Assembly (NCBI RefSeq): GCF_020447105.2
Contig: NZ_CP096184.1
Location: forward strand, 1,302,001-1,366,000
Reading direction: 5' to 3'
From: Demequina sp. TMPB413
GTDB lineage: Bacteria; Actinomycetota; Actinomycetes; Actinomycetales; Demequinaceae
DNA length: 64,000 bases
Shown here in pieces: positions 18,101-27,096 of the stretch (positions within the stretch are counted from its first letter, which is position 1; every line of letters begins with the position of its first letter). The notes under the pieces are model-generated. The model made no database searches. It worked only from the letters and a program-made list of their open reading frames with translations, and was not told the origin of the DNA. The translations under genes were made by a program, and so were the position numbers.

Positions 18101-19428
18101 CCGTGCGGCGCCTGCTGGTGCCCGCTCCAGATGTCGCCCGCGACGTCGTCACGTGGTTGGAGGCCCACACTCCCGCATGGGAGGACCTCGCTCGTGCCGG
18201 CGACATGGCCGAGTCCTATCGCGACGCCTTCACGAAGGCGACGCGAGCGCTCCGCGACGTCACGATCCCTGCCGACGCATGGCAGGAGGTCGACGAGCGC
18301 CTTCCTTCCCACCTCAAGATGACGTTCAGGATCGTGGAATACGCAGGGGGACGCGAACGCGTAGTCGACGAATCGGCTCACTTGCTCGCCCTCAAGCGCT
18401 CCCTCGCGCCGCAGACGGCCGACGCCGTACGCAAGGCCGTGGGCGCGTCGTCCGACACCAGGCAGGGGGCAAAGGTCGCCGCTGCAGCCAAGCCCACCCC
18501 AGCGTCGTTCGCTGGAGGGCCGGTGGCCGAGAAGGGTGACCTGCAGACATGGCCGGCCGGGCTTCCCGCGGGTGCGCTGCCAGACGTGATCGAGTCCGAC
18601 GTGGGTGGCGGCGTCGTGGTGCGTGGCTACCCGGGCATTGTGGCTGAGAAGGGCGGCGCCGCGCTGCGGATCGCGCCCGATGCGCGCACGCGCGATGCCG
18701 CTCACCCAGACGGCATCAGACGGCTCCTGCTCAACGAGTGTGCGCTGCCTGCTAAACGAGTGACGTCGCGCTGGACGAGCGCGGAGTCCCTGGCTCTCGC
18801 GGCGTCTGGCTACCGGAACACCGACGCCTTGGTGGCCGATCTCCAGTGGGCAGCGGTCACGGCCCTGACCTCCCCCGGCACGGACGACGCCGCGGCCGGG
18901 GTGCGCTCGGCCGACGCCTACGCAGCAGTGCGGGAACGGGTGCGGATGGCGCTTGAGGACGAGATTCACCGCTTGGTGGCCCTGGTGGTGCCGATCGCGG
19001 AGGCGTCCCGCACGCTCGATGCCAAGATCCGCTCCACGACCTCGATGGCGCTGCTTTCTACCCTTGCGGAGGTGCGCGCGCTCGCTGCCGACCTCGCGGG
19101 CGATGGCTTCGTCTCGCGCACACCGCCGGACAGGCTGCGCCACCTCCCTCGCTACCTCAAGGCCGCAAGCCACCGCATCGACAAGGCGCAGTCCAACCCT
19201 GCTCGCGATAACGAGCTCGCGTGGAAAGTGCGCGAGATGGTGGAGGAACTCGACCGCGCGCGCGACGCCGCGACCGCCGCCGGCCTGGACGCAGCACGTG
19301 ACGCTCGCATCGAGAAGGCGAGGTGGATGATCGAGGAGTTCAGGGTCTCCCTGTTCGCCCAACAACTGGGCACCGACGGGCCGGTGAGCGAAAAGCGCAT
19401 CCGCGCAGCGCTCGCTACGGCCCCGTGA
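15157..19428 (+). CDS. hrpA: ATP-dependent RNA helicase HrpA
   Basis: 1423-residue DEAH-box helicase. Walker A GETGSGKTT at about 72-80, DEAH at 169-172, SAT motif (TSATIDSERF), then QRAGRAGR of the C-terminal RecA lobe, followed by the HA2/winged-helix, OB and the long HrpA-specific C-terminal domain. Enterobacterial HrpA is about 1300 residues, so this one is slightly longer, partly from a low-complexity Asp/Ala insert near 225-245. E. coli HrpA rescues stalled or collided ribosomes. ATG 15157 gives a basic, Ala-rich N-terminus before the helicase core. The end overlaps the convergent acetyltransferase gene by 14 bases. Confidence 0.93.
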   Translation: MASSRRADNRAPARAQVGATSAKSSASRAKAAAARAAVEVPPIIYPEELPVSARRDDIAAALRDHQVVIVAGETGSGKTTQIPKIALDLGRGRAGQIGHTQPRRIAARSVADRIAEELGTTLGDIIGYQVRFTDTSSERTLVKVMTDGILLAQIQRDPDLLAYDTLIIDEAHERSLNIDVLLGYLTNLLPRRPDLKLIITSATIDSERFARHFAPGGPIPDDAGVGDDAGARGADAVTSADLADARPTAPVIQVTGRTYPVEMRYRPLAGETRGEERDLMTGITDACDELMREGPGDILVFLSGEREIRDAVEALEGHLGPRVRDAKHPQALELLPLYSRLSAAEQHRVFASHSRRRIVLATNVAETSLTVPGIHYVVDPGTARISRYSKATKVQRLPIEPISKASANQRAGRAGRLADGIAIRLYSEDDFAARPDFTEPEILRTSLASVLLQMISVGVVSTPDEVAAFPFVEPPDTRAIKDGIQLLSDLGAVTTNRGGKARLTDVGRKLARLPIDPRQARMIVEGERHGVAYEAAVIAAALSIQDPRERPSDKRAEADLQHRRFSTPTSDLLGYLNLWAYLRDRQHELSGSAFRRMCRSEFLNYLRVREWQDLVQQLRQAAKPLGIHVKARAAKPIAADDAEGAKGTTDTAGTAAFLHAWDEDAIHRSVLAGLLTQIGMQDEGKVTASTFSHLRGEAKAIAMKRARKRATNEYLGTRGARFAIQPSSPLSKKPPAFVMAAELVETNRLWARDVARIDPAWAEELAGDLAKHTYSEPHWSTKRGAAMAHEKVLLYGVPIVAERRILWGKVNPHEARELFIRHALVQGEWTTHHEFWHANQSALADAAEVEARTRTFGLVAGEDELFDFYDERIPDHVVSAAHFDKWWKGAQRTMPNLLTYTSELLMPDAADVDPARFPDAWPQGELTLPLTYQFEPGADADGVTVHIPLAVLPRVTPDGFDWLVPGMLAELTTATIRALPKPVRRLLVPAPDVARDVVTWLEAHTPAWEDLARAGDMAESYRDAFTKATRALRDVTIPADAWQEVDERLPSHLKMTFRIVEYAGGRERVVDESAHLLALKRSLAPQTADAVRKAVGASSDTRQGAKVAAAAKPTPASFAGGPVAEKGDLQTWPAGLPAGALPDVIESDVGGGVVVRGYPGIVAEKGGAALRIAPDARTRDAAHPDGIRRLLLNECALPAKRVTSRWTSAESLALAASGYRNTDALVADLQWAAVTALTSPGTDDAAAGVRSADAYAAVRERVRMALEDEIHRLVALVVPIAEASRTLDAKIRSTTSMALLSTLAEVRALAADLAGDGFVSRTPPDRLRHLPRYLKAASHRIDKAQSNPARDNELAWKVREMVEELDRARDAATAAGLDAARDARIEKARWMIEEFRVSLFAQQLGTDGPVSEKRIRAALATAP

Positions 19429-19912
19429 CGACCTTGAAGGCGTCGTGGTGTGAAATGCCCTCGTCGAGGTAGGCCTCGCCAAAGACGGTGTAGCCAAGCT
19501 TCTCGTAGAACGGCATGGCCTGATCCTGCGCGCTGAGTTCGACCCTCACGCTTCCGTCTGCGCCGAACCGTTCGAGCGCCTTGGCTTCCAGCTGCTGCAT
19601 GAGGGTGCTACCAGCGCCGGTGTTGCGCGCGACCTTGCGCACGGCGACCCTGCCGATGTGGGGCACCGAGGGATCCATGGCACCAAAGCCTGCCTCGCCG
19701 TGAAACACATCGCTGTGCGGGGCAAGGAGCCGTCCCGTGGCCAAGGGGATACCTTCGTCGTCAACAACCAGGCAGTGATGGGTCCTCGGGTCCGGGTCCA
19801 GGACGTCGCGCTCGGCCGTTGGGTCGACGCCTTGCTCGTCCACGAACACCTCAAAGCGAATGGCGAGGGCAACCTCGAGTTGTTCGGGAGTCGTCACCGC
19901 GACTACTTGCAT
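19415..19912 (-). CDS. GNAT family N-acetyltransferase (ElaA-like)
   Basis: 165 residues covering one GNAT fold. The N-terminal helix reads LAIRFEVFVDEQGVDP, typical of ElaA-type acetyltransferases. The acetyl-CoA site follows as IGRVAVRKVARNTGAGSTLM (R/Q-x-x-G-x-G/A-like loop), and the C-terminal FYEKLGYTVFGEAYLDEGISHHDAF is the usual beta-bulge and tail of this subgroup. Acetyl acceptor unknown. It starts 5 bases after the rluD-like stop region, on the same strand and downstream of nothing else, so it may be the tail of the division-cluster transcript. Confidence 0.85.
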   Translation of the reverse strand: MQVVAVTTPEQLEVALAIRFEVFVDEQGVDPTAERDVLDPDPRTHHCLVVDDEGIPLATGRLLAPHSDVFHGEAGFGAMDPSVPHIGRVAVRKVARNTGAGSTLMQQLEAKALERFGADGSVRVELSAQDQAMPFYEKLGYTVFGEAYLDEGISHHDAFKVVTGP

Positions 19913-19916
19913 GAAC

Positions 19917-20834
19917 TCAACCTCTCAGTTGCGCGAGGGCCGCCGCAAGATCCATTGGATACTCGGACACTACCCGTATGGGCTCGCCCCTGGTGGGGTG
20001 TTCGAACGCGAGTTCCTTCGCGTGCAGCCACTGCCTCGTCAGGCCAAGTTTTTTGGCCTGCACTGGGTCTGCCCCGTACGTCAGGTCGCCCACGAGAGGG
20101 TGCCGCATGGCCGCCATGTGAACCCTGATCTGATGAGTGCGGCCCGTCTCGAGGTGCACCTCGACGAGAGACGCCGCCGGGAACATCTCCAGCACCTCGT
20201 AATGCGTGATGGAGTCCCGCCCGCCCTCGACCACCGCGAACTTGTAGTCGGAACTTGGATGCCTGCCAATGGGGGCGTCGATGGTCCCTTGAGTGGGTTC
20301 CAGGTGGCCCTGCGCGACGGCGTGGTACACCTTTTCAATGGTGCGTTCCTTGAAGGCCCGCTTGAGAGCCGAGTAGGCGGGGCCAGACTTCGCGACCACC
20401 ATCAGGCCCGACGTGCCGACGTCCAGCCTGTGGACGATTCCTTGGCGCTCGGCCGCTCCTTCGGAGGCAAGGGTCACGCCGGCGTCGGCAAGCGCGCCGG
20501 TCACCGTCGGCCCCTCCCACCCGGGCGAGGGGTGGGCGGCTACGCCCACGGGCTTGTCGATGACGGCGATGTCCGAATCCTCGTAGACCACGGTCAGACC
20601 GCCGGGGATGGCTGGCTCTGGCATCGCGGCGCGTGGCTGCGGAAGATCGACGGCGAGAATGCCCTCGCGCACCGTGTCCGACCTGCCCACGGTTGAGCCC
20701 TCAAGGCTGACGCCGCCACCATCGAGAAGGTCGGCGGCCTTGGTTCTGCTCATGCCGAGCATTCGCGCGATCGCGACATCCGCGCGCTCGCCAACCAGTG
20801 CATCGGGCACGGGCAAATAGCGGGTGTCGCTCAC
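19917..20834 (-). CDS. rluD: RluA/RluD family rRNA pseudouridine synthase
   Basis: 305 residues. An N-terminal S4 RNA-binding domain (about 15-65, RADVAIARMLGMSRTKAADLL) is followed by the catalytic domain. Asp138 in HRLDVGTSG is the catalytic residue; RTHQIRVHMAAM is the second family motif and HPLVGD the third. RluD-type enzymes modify 23S rRNA helix 69. Exact target inferred from gene context: in actinobacteria the rluD gene follows lspA, with which this gene overlaps by 4 bases. Confidence 0.9.
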   Translation of the reverse strand: MSDTRYLPVPDALVGERADVAIARMLGMSRTKAADLLDGGGVSLEGSTVGRSDTVREGILAVDLPQPRAAMPEPAIPGGLTVVYEDSDIAVIDKPVGVAAHPSPGWEGPTVTGALADAGVTLASEGAAERQGIVHRLDVGTSGLMVVAKSGPAYSALKRAFKERTIEKVYHAVAQGHLEPTQGTIDAPIGRHPSSDYKFAVVEGGRDSITHYEVLEMFPAASLVEVHLETGRTHQIRVHMAAMRHPLVGDLTYGADPVQAKKLGLTRQWLHAKELAFEHPTRGEPIRVVSEYPMDLAAALAQLRG

Positions 20835-21430
20835 GGCGCTGTGTCGTTCCTAGGCGCAATGTCGTTCCTAGACGCAGTGTCGCTACTGGGCGCGGCATCG
20901 GTGCTGCCCGTTGAGTCCTCGGTCGTGTCCGCCGCTGCCACGTGTCGCGACTCGCCTTGAGCCGGTTCGAGCAAGCGGTGACCGAAAAGGCTCGCCAGCA
21001 TGAAGACGGCCGCGGCACCAACGATGGCGATGTCGGCAACATTGCCGACGAAGACGTCGTTGTAGTTGATCATGTCCACCACGTGGCCCCGACCAAAGCC
21101 TGGCTCACGGAACAGCCTGTCGATGAGGTTTCCGACGGCGCCCCCGAGCGCGACGCCAAAGAGGCCGACGGCGAGTGGACTCGCTGCGCGCCTTGCGTAG
21201 TAGACGATTCCCGCAGTGACCACGATGGCAACCACCGTCAGAATCCACGTGTAGCCCTCGCCAAGCGAGAACGCCGCACCGGAGTTGAACACCAACTGCA
21301 AGGACAGCACGTCTCCAAGCAACGGATGCTGACTACCGGGCTCCAGAGCCGACAACGCCCACTGCTTCGTAAAAACATCAATCGCGATCACCAGGATCGC
21401 GGCCAACCAGACGGCAGGCCGAACGCTCAA
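20831..21430 (-). CDS. lspA: lipoprotein signal peptidase
   Basis: 199-residue type II signal peptidase that cuts prolipoproteins before the lipidated cysteine, such as the two proteases at the left of this window. Four membrane segments are visible. The aspartyl dyad lies in GNLIDRLF and NVADIAIV; NSGAAFS is also conserved. The C-terminal 40 residues are a polar tail (DTTEDSTGSTDAAPSSDTA) absent from short family members, ending in three 6-residue repeats. It overlaps rluD and the traR/dksA-like gene by 4 bases each. Confidence 0.94.
   Translation of the reverse strand: MSVRPAVWLAAILVIAIDVFTKQWALSALEPGSQHPLLGDVLSLQLVFNSGAAFSLGEGYTWILTVVAIVVTAGIVYYARRAASPLAVGLFGVALGGAVGNLIDRLFREPGFGRGHVVDMINYNDVFVGNVADIAIVGAAAVFMLASLFGHRLLEPAQGESRHVAAADTTEDSTGSTDAAPSSDTASRNDIAPRNDTAP
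20842..20895 (-). repeat. three 18-bp tandem repeats in the lspA tail
   Basis: Units at 20842-20859, 20860-20877 and 20878-20895, the first two differing at two positions. They encode RNDTAP, RNDIAP and SSDTAS-like hexapeptides at the cytoplasmic end of LspA. The length is a multiple of three, so copy changes would keep the frame. Confidence 0.75.
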
Positions 21431-21879
21431 CGGCGCTCCTCGCGCTGCTTACACGTCACGCAGTACTTGGCACGCGGGAAGGCCTGCAGACGCGCCTTGC
21501 CGATTCCTTGGCTACACGACAGGCACGAGCCGAAGGTGTGGTTCTGGATGCGCCTCAGGGCGTCAACAGACTCTTCGAGCATCTCGCGGGTGTTGTTGAC
21601 GATCGACATTTCCTGCTCACGCTCGAGAGCGGTCGAGCCTGCATCTGCCTGGTCGTCGCCGGAACCTTCGGAGGTGTGGAGAAGGTCGTCGAGGTCGTGT
21701 TCGTTGGCCTTGAACTCCTCCGCGAGTCGCTCCACGTCTGCGTTCAGCGTGATCACGATGTCGCGCAGGTCGCCAACCTTCCACGGCTCGTCGCCCTCGC
21801 GCACGGCAAGCGCCTTGGCGTCGGCGGCCTTAAGGTCCGCGGGGTCCACCTTCACGATGGGAACTTCGGTGCTTGTCAT
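21427..21879 (-). CDS. TraR/DksA family zinc-finger protein
   Basis: 150 residues from ATG 21879, chosen because GAGG lies just upstream and the longer frame adds an unlikely leader. A helical, acidic N-terminal two thirds (coiled-coil type) precedes a four-cysteine zinc finger, CLSC...CVTC, near the C-terminus, as in DksA/TraR proteins. DksA-like proteins enter the RNA polymerase secondary channel and tune transcription. Actinobacterial members of this size are less studied, so regulation of transcription is an inference. It sits between wag31 and lspA. Confidence 0.85.
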   Translation of the reverse strand: MTSTEVPIVKVDPADLKAADAKALAVREGDEPWKVGDLRDIVITLNADVERLAEEFKANEHDLDDLLHTSEGSGDDQADAGSTALEREQEMSIVNNTREMLEESVDALRRIQNHTFGSCLSCSQGIGKARLQAFPRAKYCVTCKQREERR

Positions 21880-21984
21880 GAGGTCCTCACTTGGGTAACG
21901 CAGTGAGAGTAGTCGCACTGCGGGGGGAAGGCAAAGCGCCGCGCCGGACCTTGCGGGCCGACGCGGCGCTGGAAGCGTGTTTTG

Positions 21985-23010
21985 CTAGAAGTTCCAGCGA
22001 GGGGCGTCGGGCTGGTTTTCACCAGACTCGTCGTCCTTGCCAGTGGCCGGAGGGAATTCGAAGTCCTGAACCGGAACGAACGGCGAGGGATCCTGAGCCG
22101 AGGGTTCGGGCGTTCCGAACGGGTTCGGCTCTCCCTGTGGCTCAGGCGATCCAAACGCGCTTGGCTCGCCTTGCGGCTGAGCCAGCTCGCCGAAAGGTGA
22201 CGGCGCCTCCGGGAAAGGCGGGAGCGGTGCGGGAGAGACGTGAGGCACGCTGTCGACCACGCCAGTGAAGTCTTCGTTCACCGGCGCCTCTGGCTGGTTG
22301 GACGAAACTGACTCCCCTGCCTGCTCCGACCCGCCCTCGGCATCTGCCGTGGCGATCGACTCAGACTCGGAGCTCGGCTCGTCCTGCGCCGCCGCGCCGA
22401 AGCCGGCTCCCGCGAGGCCAGCGCCCACTGGGCCAGCGCTCGCCTTGGACGCATTGTGCTCGAGGTCGCCCAACAGGTTCTCGAGGTAATTGCGCAGGTG
22501 TCCGCGGTAATCGCGTTCGAAGCGACGCAAGTCATCGATGCGGCGCTCGAGGTCGGCGCGTTCGCCTTCGAGGTCTTCCATGCGCGAGCGTGCATCCTTC
22601 TCGGCTTGCTCGACGATCGACTCGGCCTTGACCTTGCCCTCGTCAATCAGGCGGTCACGGGCCTCTTCGCCTGCCTGGACGTACTCGTCGTGCAGCTTCT
22701 GGGCCATCGCCAGCATGGTGGTGGCCGAGGGCGGGTTCGGGTCGGTCGCGGCCTGCAAGAAGGTCTCGGAGCGCGACTGCTGTGCTGCGGCATCCGGCGC
22801 AGGAGCGGGCGCGGCTGCGGGAATGACCGCGCCGCCCGCCTGCGCCTGAGCCAGGCGCTGCTGGAGTTCGTCACGCTCGGCGGTCAAGGCAGCGATCGAG
22901 TTCGCTACCTCGTCAAGAAAGTCGTCAACCTCGTCCTGATCGAAGCCCTCGCGGTACTTGGTCTTCGAAAATGCCTTATTCAGGACGTCTTCGGCGGTGA
23001 GCAGAGCCAT
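21985..23010 (-). CDS. wag31: DivIVA-family polar growth protein Wag31
   Basis: 341 residues. The N-terminal DivIVA domain MALLTAEDVLNKAFSKTKYREGFDQDEVDDFLDEV is followed by a first coiled coil, an Ala/Pro linker, a second long coiled coil (about 100-185), and a low-complexity acidic tail with PFG/PQGEP repeats ending in PRWNF. Wag31 marks cell poles and septa by membrane curvature and directs wall synthesis. The tail is long and repetitive for the family. The neighbours yggT and sepF and the dcw cluster fit its role. Confidence 0.94.
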   Translation of the reverse strand: MALLTAEDVLNKAFSKTKYREGFDQDEVDDFLDEVANSIAALTAERDELQQRLAQAQAGGAVIPAAAPAPAPDAAAQQSRSETFLQAATDPNPPSATTMLAMAQKLHDEYVQAGEEARDRLIDEGKVKAESIVEQAEKDARSRMEDLEGERADLERRIDDLRRFERDYRGHLRNYLENLLGDLEHNASKASAGPVGAGLAGAGFGAAAQDEPSSESESIATADAEGGSEQAGESVSSNQPEAPVNEDFTGVVDSVPHVSPAPLPPFPEAPSPFGELAQPQGEPSAFGSPEPQGEPNPFGTPEPSAQDPSPFVPVQDFEFPPATGKDDESGENQPDAPRWNF

Positions 23011-23111
23011 GCGCGTCCATCCTCACGTCTAGGGCGGCGCTCAGCGTCCGCCAGTTGGTCAATATTCACGTACTCCCCTTACGTATCGGAAAGCACTTGA
23101 GTTCCTTGTCG

Positions 23112-23414
23112 CTAACCTACGAGGTCTGCCCGCACCTGCATGAGGATCGAGCGCATCACAATCACGCCAAAGAAGACAATCAAGAATGCTACGTCCAGCC
23201 GGATCATGCCAATCGTGAGCGGCGGCAGCACGCGACGAAGCGGCTTGATCAATGGGTCCGTGACAACGTAGACGGATTCCACCGCCAGGGCGGAAACGCC
23301 CCGCGGTCGCCAGTCACGTGCAAAGACGAAGACCCACGACAAGGCAATCCTCGCAAGCAGCATCAGCATGAGCATGAGCAGCGCAAAGAGCGCAACGTCG
23401 ATAGCGAAGATCAC
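23112..23414 (-). CDS. YggT family membrane protein
   Basis: 100 residues with an N-terminal membrane segment (MIFAIDVALFALLMLMLMLLARIALSWVF), a short loop with the family motif DPLIKPLRRVLPP, and a second membrane segment. YggT proteins sit beside division genes in many Gram-positives and are linked to septum formation or membrane stress; the mechanism is unknown. Normal size and context between wag31 and sepF. Confidence 0.88.
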   Translation of the reverse strand: MIFAIDVALFALLMLMLMLLARIALSWVFVFARDWRPRGVSALAVESVYVVTDPLIKPLRRVLPPLTIGMIRLDVAFLIVFFGVIVMRSILMQVRADLVG

Positions 23415-23462
23415 GTGTCAAGGGTAACGGAGCGCCAGGGCATCGCCTGGCATCGCCCGCTG

Positions 23463-23939
23463 CTAGTTGCTGAAGAAGCCTGTGTCTCGGGCCGGCGGCT
23501 CGGTGTCGACGGCAATCTCGACGTGAGCGGGTGAAAGCAAGAAGACCGCGGTGGTCACGCGCTCAATGTTGCCGTGCAAGCCGAACGACAAGCCTGCGGA
23601 GAAGTCCACAAGTCGCTTCGCCTCAGCATCTGTCATCTCCGTCAAGTTCATGATGACGGGGACGCCTTGACGGAACGCCTCGCCGATCAGTCGCGCGTCG
23701 CTGTACGAGCGCGGCTTGATGGTCTGAATGCGGCGTAGGTCGGCGTGGTCGACGGCCTGCGGGCGCTGCTGGCGCACGGTCGACGTCCGCGGACGCGCGT
23801 CGTGCTGCTCACGCACGTGGGAGACGTCGTGCAGGTTGGTCACGGGCGCGAGTTCTTCGTCGGCGTACTCGTAGTCGTAGTCGTCACGATCCGCGACTTC
23901 GAAACCGAAGTACTGCATCGCCTTGCGCATAGCGCTCAT
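23463..23939 (-). CDS. sepF: cell division protein SepF
   Basis: 158 residues starting at ATG 23939 ([13 protein letters not shown]), whose N-terminal amphipathic helix anchors the Z ring to the membrane. A flexible acidic linker ([16 protein letters not shown]) precedes the SepF core, with [35 protein letters not shown], and [11 protein letters not shown]. In actinobacteria SepF is the main FtsZ membrane anchor because FtsA is absent, and no ftsA is seen in this cluster. A longer frame that reads back to 24203 is rejected since it runs into pgeF. Confidence 0.94.
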   Translation of the reverse strand: MSAMRKAMQYFGFEVADRDDYDYEYADEELAPVTNLHDVSHVREQHDARPRTSTVRQQRPQAVDHADLRRIQTIKPRSYSDARLIGEAFRQGVPVIMNLTEMTDAEAKRLVDFSAGLSFGLHGNIERVTTAVFLLSPAHVEIAVDTEPPARDTGFFSN

Positions 23940-24036
23940 GGTTTCGCTCCGCTCTTGCTTGCTGATTCCTGCTTTGTCAACGGTAAGTTGTTTAGGTGTC
24001 GCTGCTCCGCATCGACACGCCGGACGTATGCGGCCC

Positions 24037-24771
24037 TCACTCCGCCGCCCCCTCGCACGTGACCACTCCCGACTGTCGCCCCGTGACGTGTTCGCGTCGA
24101 TAGGAGAACAGTCGCCGCTCCTCGAAAGTGCAATAGCGGTGACGCACCACCCGATCGAAGCCGAGTTCGGCAAGGCGCCCAGCGACGGCTCTCGGCAAGT
24201 CAAGCGCCGGAGTGTTCCATCCTGTCGTGGAGAAGGCGAGAGGGTGCCGCTGTGCCACCTCGGCGCGCACCTCGCTCGACACTTCGTAGCACTTGCCGCA
24301 AATCGCCGGGCCGAGACTGAAAGTCACCGCTTGCGGCCTCGCCCATCCGCGACGGAGGTCAACGATCGCCGCTACCGCCGCGTCGACCGCGCCCTTGCGC
24401 AGGCCCTCTCGGCCGATGTGCGCGACGAGCACCGCGCCGGAGGCTGCGTCGTGAGCAAGCAGCGGCACGCAATCAGCGGCGAGCGTCGCGAGCGACAGCC
24501 CCTTGACCGTCGTGAGCAAGACATCGGCGACCGGCGGCTCGTGAAGACCGTCAAGGTACGACTCGTCGAGCCGTGCCACCTTGGCGCCGTGCTCCGGCCT
24601 GAGAAAGACCACCGGCCCGCCGGCGAGTTCCTCGACGACGCCGCGGTTGAGGTCAACGACTGAGTCGCTATCGCCCACGTGTTCGGCGAGGTTCAACGTG
24701 TCGTAGGGCGCCTCGCCGACGCCGCCATGACGATCGGTAAAGAACGCCCTGACCGGAAGCCGGGCATCCAT
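24037..24771 (-). CDS. pgeF: peptidoglycan editing factor PgeF / YfiH family (laccase-like fold)
   Basis: 244 residues. The N-terminal [25 protein letters not shown] and the metal-site motifs [20 protein letters not shown] and [11 protein letters not shown] are those of the YfiH/CNF1 family, formerly called polyphenol oxidase. E. coli PgeF corrects wrongly incorporated serine in UDP-MurNAc peptide stems. The usual HxGWRG motif reads HIGREG here, a modest divergence. It follows ftsZ by 2 bases. In many relatives a PLP protein gene (yggS/ylmE) sits between pgeF and sepF; it is missing here. Confidence 0.88.
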   Translation of the reverse strand: MDARLPVRAFFTDRHGGVGEAPYDTLNLAEHVGDSDSVVDLNRGVVEELAGGPVVFLRPEHGAKVARLDESYLDGLHEPPVADVLLTTVKGLSLATLAADCVPLLAHDAASGAVLVAHIGREGLRKGAVDAAVAAIVDLRRGWARPQAVTFSLGPAICGKCYEVSSEVRAEVAQRHPLAFSTTGWNTPALDLPRAVAGRLAELGFDRVVRHRYCTFEERRLFSYRREHVTGRQSGVVTCEGAAE

Positions 24772-24773
24772 CG

Positions 24774-25958
24774 CTACTTGAGGAACTCAGGAACATCCAG
24801 CGCGTCGTCGTCTGACCAGGATGGGTGAACGTGAATCGCGTCGGTGCGAGGCTCTGGCTCACGCCTCCTGACCGGCTCGTGCTCTGACAGCGACGTGGGA
24901 ACTGCGTCCACTTCGACGGGGGCATCGACCGGTTCCAGCTCTTCCGCCGATGGCGTCGGTGCGGCGCCTTCCACGGTACCGAGGGCTCCTTGGTGGCGTC
25001 GTACAGGCGGAGCCCCTCCGTCGAAGCCTGCGGCGATGACCGTGATGCGCAGCTCGTCGCCGAGAGCGTCGTCGATCACCGTTCCGAAGATGATGTTGGC
25101 CTCAGGGTGGGCCGCTTCGCGCACCAGCTTGGCAGCAGTCTCGACCTCCTTGATGCCCAGGTTCGACCCGCCAGCGATGCTCAGCAGCACGCCGTGGGCG
25201 CCCTCGATCGAGGCCTCAAGCAACGGGCTCGCGATGGCACCCTCCGCGGCAGCGAGCGAGCGGTTCTCTCCGCGAGCGCTCGACACGCCCATCAGTGCGG
25301 TCCCTGCGCCCTTCATCACGGACTTCACGTCGTTAAAGTCCACGTTGATCAGGCCGGGGGTGGTGATGAGGTCGGTGATGCCTTGCACGCCGCCTTGCAG
25401 CACCTGGTCGGCCGCCGCAAAAGCGCCGAGCACCGAGAGGTTCTCGTCCTGGATGTCCAAGAGCCTGTCGTTGGGGATCACGATCAGCGTGTCCACCTCA
25501 TCACGCAGACGCTCGATGCCTGCCTCTGCCTGGTCGTAGCGCCGCCTGCCCTCGAAACTGAACGGGCGCGTCACCACGCCAACCGTGAGCGCCCCAAGCG
25601 CCCTCGCAATCCTGGCAACGACGGGCGCGCCACCGGTGCCGGTACCGCCACCTTCTCCTGCCGTCACGAACACCATGTCGGCATCGCGCAGGGCCTCTGC
25701 GATCTCTTCCTCGTGGTCTTCTGCCGCCTTACGGCCGACCTCGGGGTCCGCTCCTGCTCCGAGCCCGCGCGTCATTTCGCGGCCGATGTCGAGCTTCACG
25801 TCCGCGTCGGACATCAGCAGTGCCTGGGCGTCAGTATTGATGGCGATGAACTCGGCGCCCTTGAGGCCAACCTCGATCATGCGGTTGACGGCGTTCACTC
25901 CGCCGCCGCCGACGCCGACGACCTTAATCGCCGTGATGTAGTTCTGCGGTGCGGCCAT
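24774..25958 (-). CDS. ftsZ: cell division protein FtsZ
   Basis: 394 residues from ATG 25958 ([20 protein letters not shown]). The tubulin signature GGGTGTG lies at about 103-109, NTDAQAL at 41-47 contacts nucleotide, and the T7 loop ([11 protein letters not shown]) completes the GTPase site. A variable Pro/Glu linker leads to the conserved C-terminal peptide [11 protein letters not shown], which binds SepF. AAGGGAAGG lies just before the start. The 124-bp gap to ftsQ carries a likely ftsZ promoter. Confidence 0.97.
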   Translation of the reverse strand: MAAPQNYITAIKVVGVGGGGVNAVNRMIEVGLKGAEFIAINTDAQALLMSDADVKLDIGREMTRGLGAGADPEVGRKAAEDHEEEIAEALRDADMVFVTAGEGGGTGTGGAPVVARIARALGALTVGVVTRPFSFEGRRRYDQAEAGIERLRDEVDTLIVIPNDRLLDIQDENLSVLGAFAAADQVLQGGVQGITDLITTPGLINVDFNDVKSVMKGAGTALMGVSSARGENRSLAAAEGAIASPLLEASIEGAHGVLLSIAGGSNLGIKEVETAAKLVREAAHPEANIIFGTVIDDALGDELRITVIAAGFDGGAPPVRRHQGALGTVEGAAPTPSAEELEPVDAPVEVDAVPTSLSEHEPVRRREPEPRTDAIHVHPSWSDDDALDVPEFLK

Positions 25959-25984
25959 GGCCTTCCCTTCAACATTAAGGTTCA

Positions 25985-26008
25985 ACTTGAGGGTTATGGT
26001 TATGTCAA
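25985..26008 (-). promoter_or_regulatory. putative ftsZ promoter
   Basis: On the minus strand TTGACA (26008-26003) is a perfect -35 hexamer, followed by an AT-rich stretch ATAACCATAACCC unusual for this genome and by the palindrome TCAAGTTGA. ATG of ftsZ lies about 45 bases farther on. A separate ftsZ promoter in the ftsQ-ftsZ gap is common in actinobacteria. The exact -10 is unclear. Confidence 0.45.
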
Positions 26009-26082
26009 GTCGATCTGCAATGACGGTACGTTGACGGCGCCCTTGTTCGCCGAATTGGCGCGCGTGTCGCGCCAGAAAGCAA

Positions 26083-27096
26083 CTAGCCGTCTTGGCGAGT
26101 GATCGGCAGAGTGGGGGCGGAGACGTCGATCACGCCCGCGGCAGATGCGGCCCCTGACGTCAGCATGAGCTCGAGCACTTGAGCCTTCAAAGCGGAGTCC
26201 TGAGCGCTCCCCCACTCCACTCGAGGACCATCCCTTAGCGTGAAGGCCACGGTGTCTTCGGTTTGGGCCCCGAGCGACTCCACCCTGTCAAGCACCGGTT
26301 GAGGCAAGTTGCGCAGCACTTCGAGCACCGCATCCAGGATGCGATCGTTGTCGGCGCCCACGGGGATGTCAAGCAACGGCAAGCCTGCTGGCACCGCGTC
26401 GACCTCGCCGACTTTCACCGCATCGGCGTCGAGCAACACAAACAGCTCGCCACTTGCGATGGCTGCCACCGGATGGCGAGGCGTGATCGTCACGCGCAAT
26501 CCGGACGGCCAGACCCGCTCGACGGACGCGTCGCGCACTCCCACCAGGTCGCGCAACTGGTCCGCGACGTGCGGCACGTTGAGCAGCGCCAGTGACGAGC
26601 CGTCGTACTTAGCGAGCACCGCGTCGATTCCTGCGCCATCGACCTCTGGCGTCACGCCGAGCACCTCGACCTTGGCGGGGTCGAGCGAAAACAGCGGTGA
26701 ACTGAGGAAGAGCCACAAGACGAGTGCCACCGCGCCAGCCGCGAGCGCGTACTTGCCCCATTTCACCGTCGCCCGGCGGCGTTCGGTGCGACGTCGCTCG
26801 GCGAGCCGCTCGCGCATGCGGTGCGTCACGGTGTCGACCTTTTCGCGCTGCTTGACCGGTTGCCACGCCGGCGGTTGCGCTGCGCGTGTCTTCACCTGAG
26901 TCGAGGCTGGCTGCTTCCGGCCCTCGGTGACCTTGGCGTCAGTGCGTGACGAGGCTTGACCGCGCTTCGCAGGCGTCCGTTGCGGACTGCGCGTCTGTTG
27001 CCGCCCTGGCACCCGCGGCGCGGGCTGCTGCCGCTGTTCGTCCGCCCCTTCGCGCCGTCTCGGTGGCGCGGCACTGGGTGGCCTGCGCTCAGCCAT
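26083..27096 (-). CDS. ftsQ: cell division protein FtsQ
   Basis: 337 residues. A cytoplasmic tail of about 110 residues is very basic and Pro/Gln-rich. It is followed by one membrane segment (about 115-132), the POTRA domain ([13 protein letters not shown]...), and the FtsQ beta domain ([27 protein letters not shown]). FtsQ bridges early and late divisome proteins. The tail is longer than the mature domain needs and may bind DNA or acidic partners. The start overlaps the murC stop by 8 bases. Confidence 0.92.
   Translation of the reverse strand: MAERRPPSAAPPRRREGADEQRQQPAPRVPGRQQTRSPQRTPAKRGQASSRTDAKVTEGRKQPASTQVKTRAAQPPAWQPVKQREKVDTVTHRMRERLAERRRTERRRATVKWGKYALAAGAVALVLWLFLSSPLFSLDPAKVEVLGVTPEVDGAGIDAVLAKYDGSSLALLNVPHVADQLRDLVGVRDASVERVWPSGLRVTITPRHPVAAIASGELFVLLDADAVKVGEVDAVPAGLPLLDIPVGADNDRILDAVLEVLRNLPQPVLDRVESLGAQTEDTVAFTLRDGPRVEWGSAQDSALKAQVLELMLTSGAASAAGVIDVSAPTLPITRQDG

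Noticed and set aside
17479-19497. 672-residue frame antisense to hrpA
   Set aside because: It lies fully opposite an intact helicase gene, with no domain and with Arg/His/Gly-rich composition typical of shadow frames on high-GC DNA.
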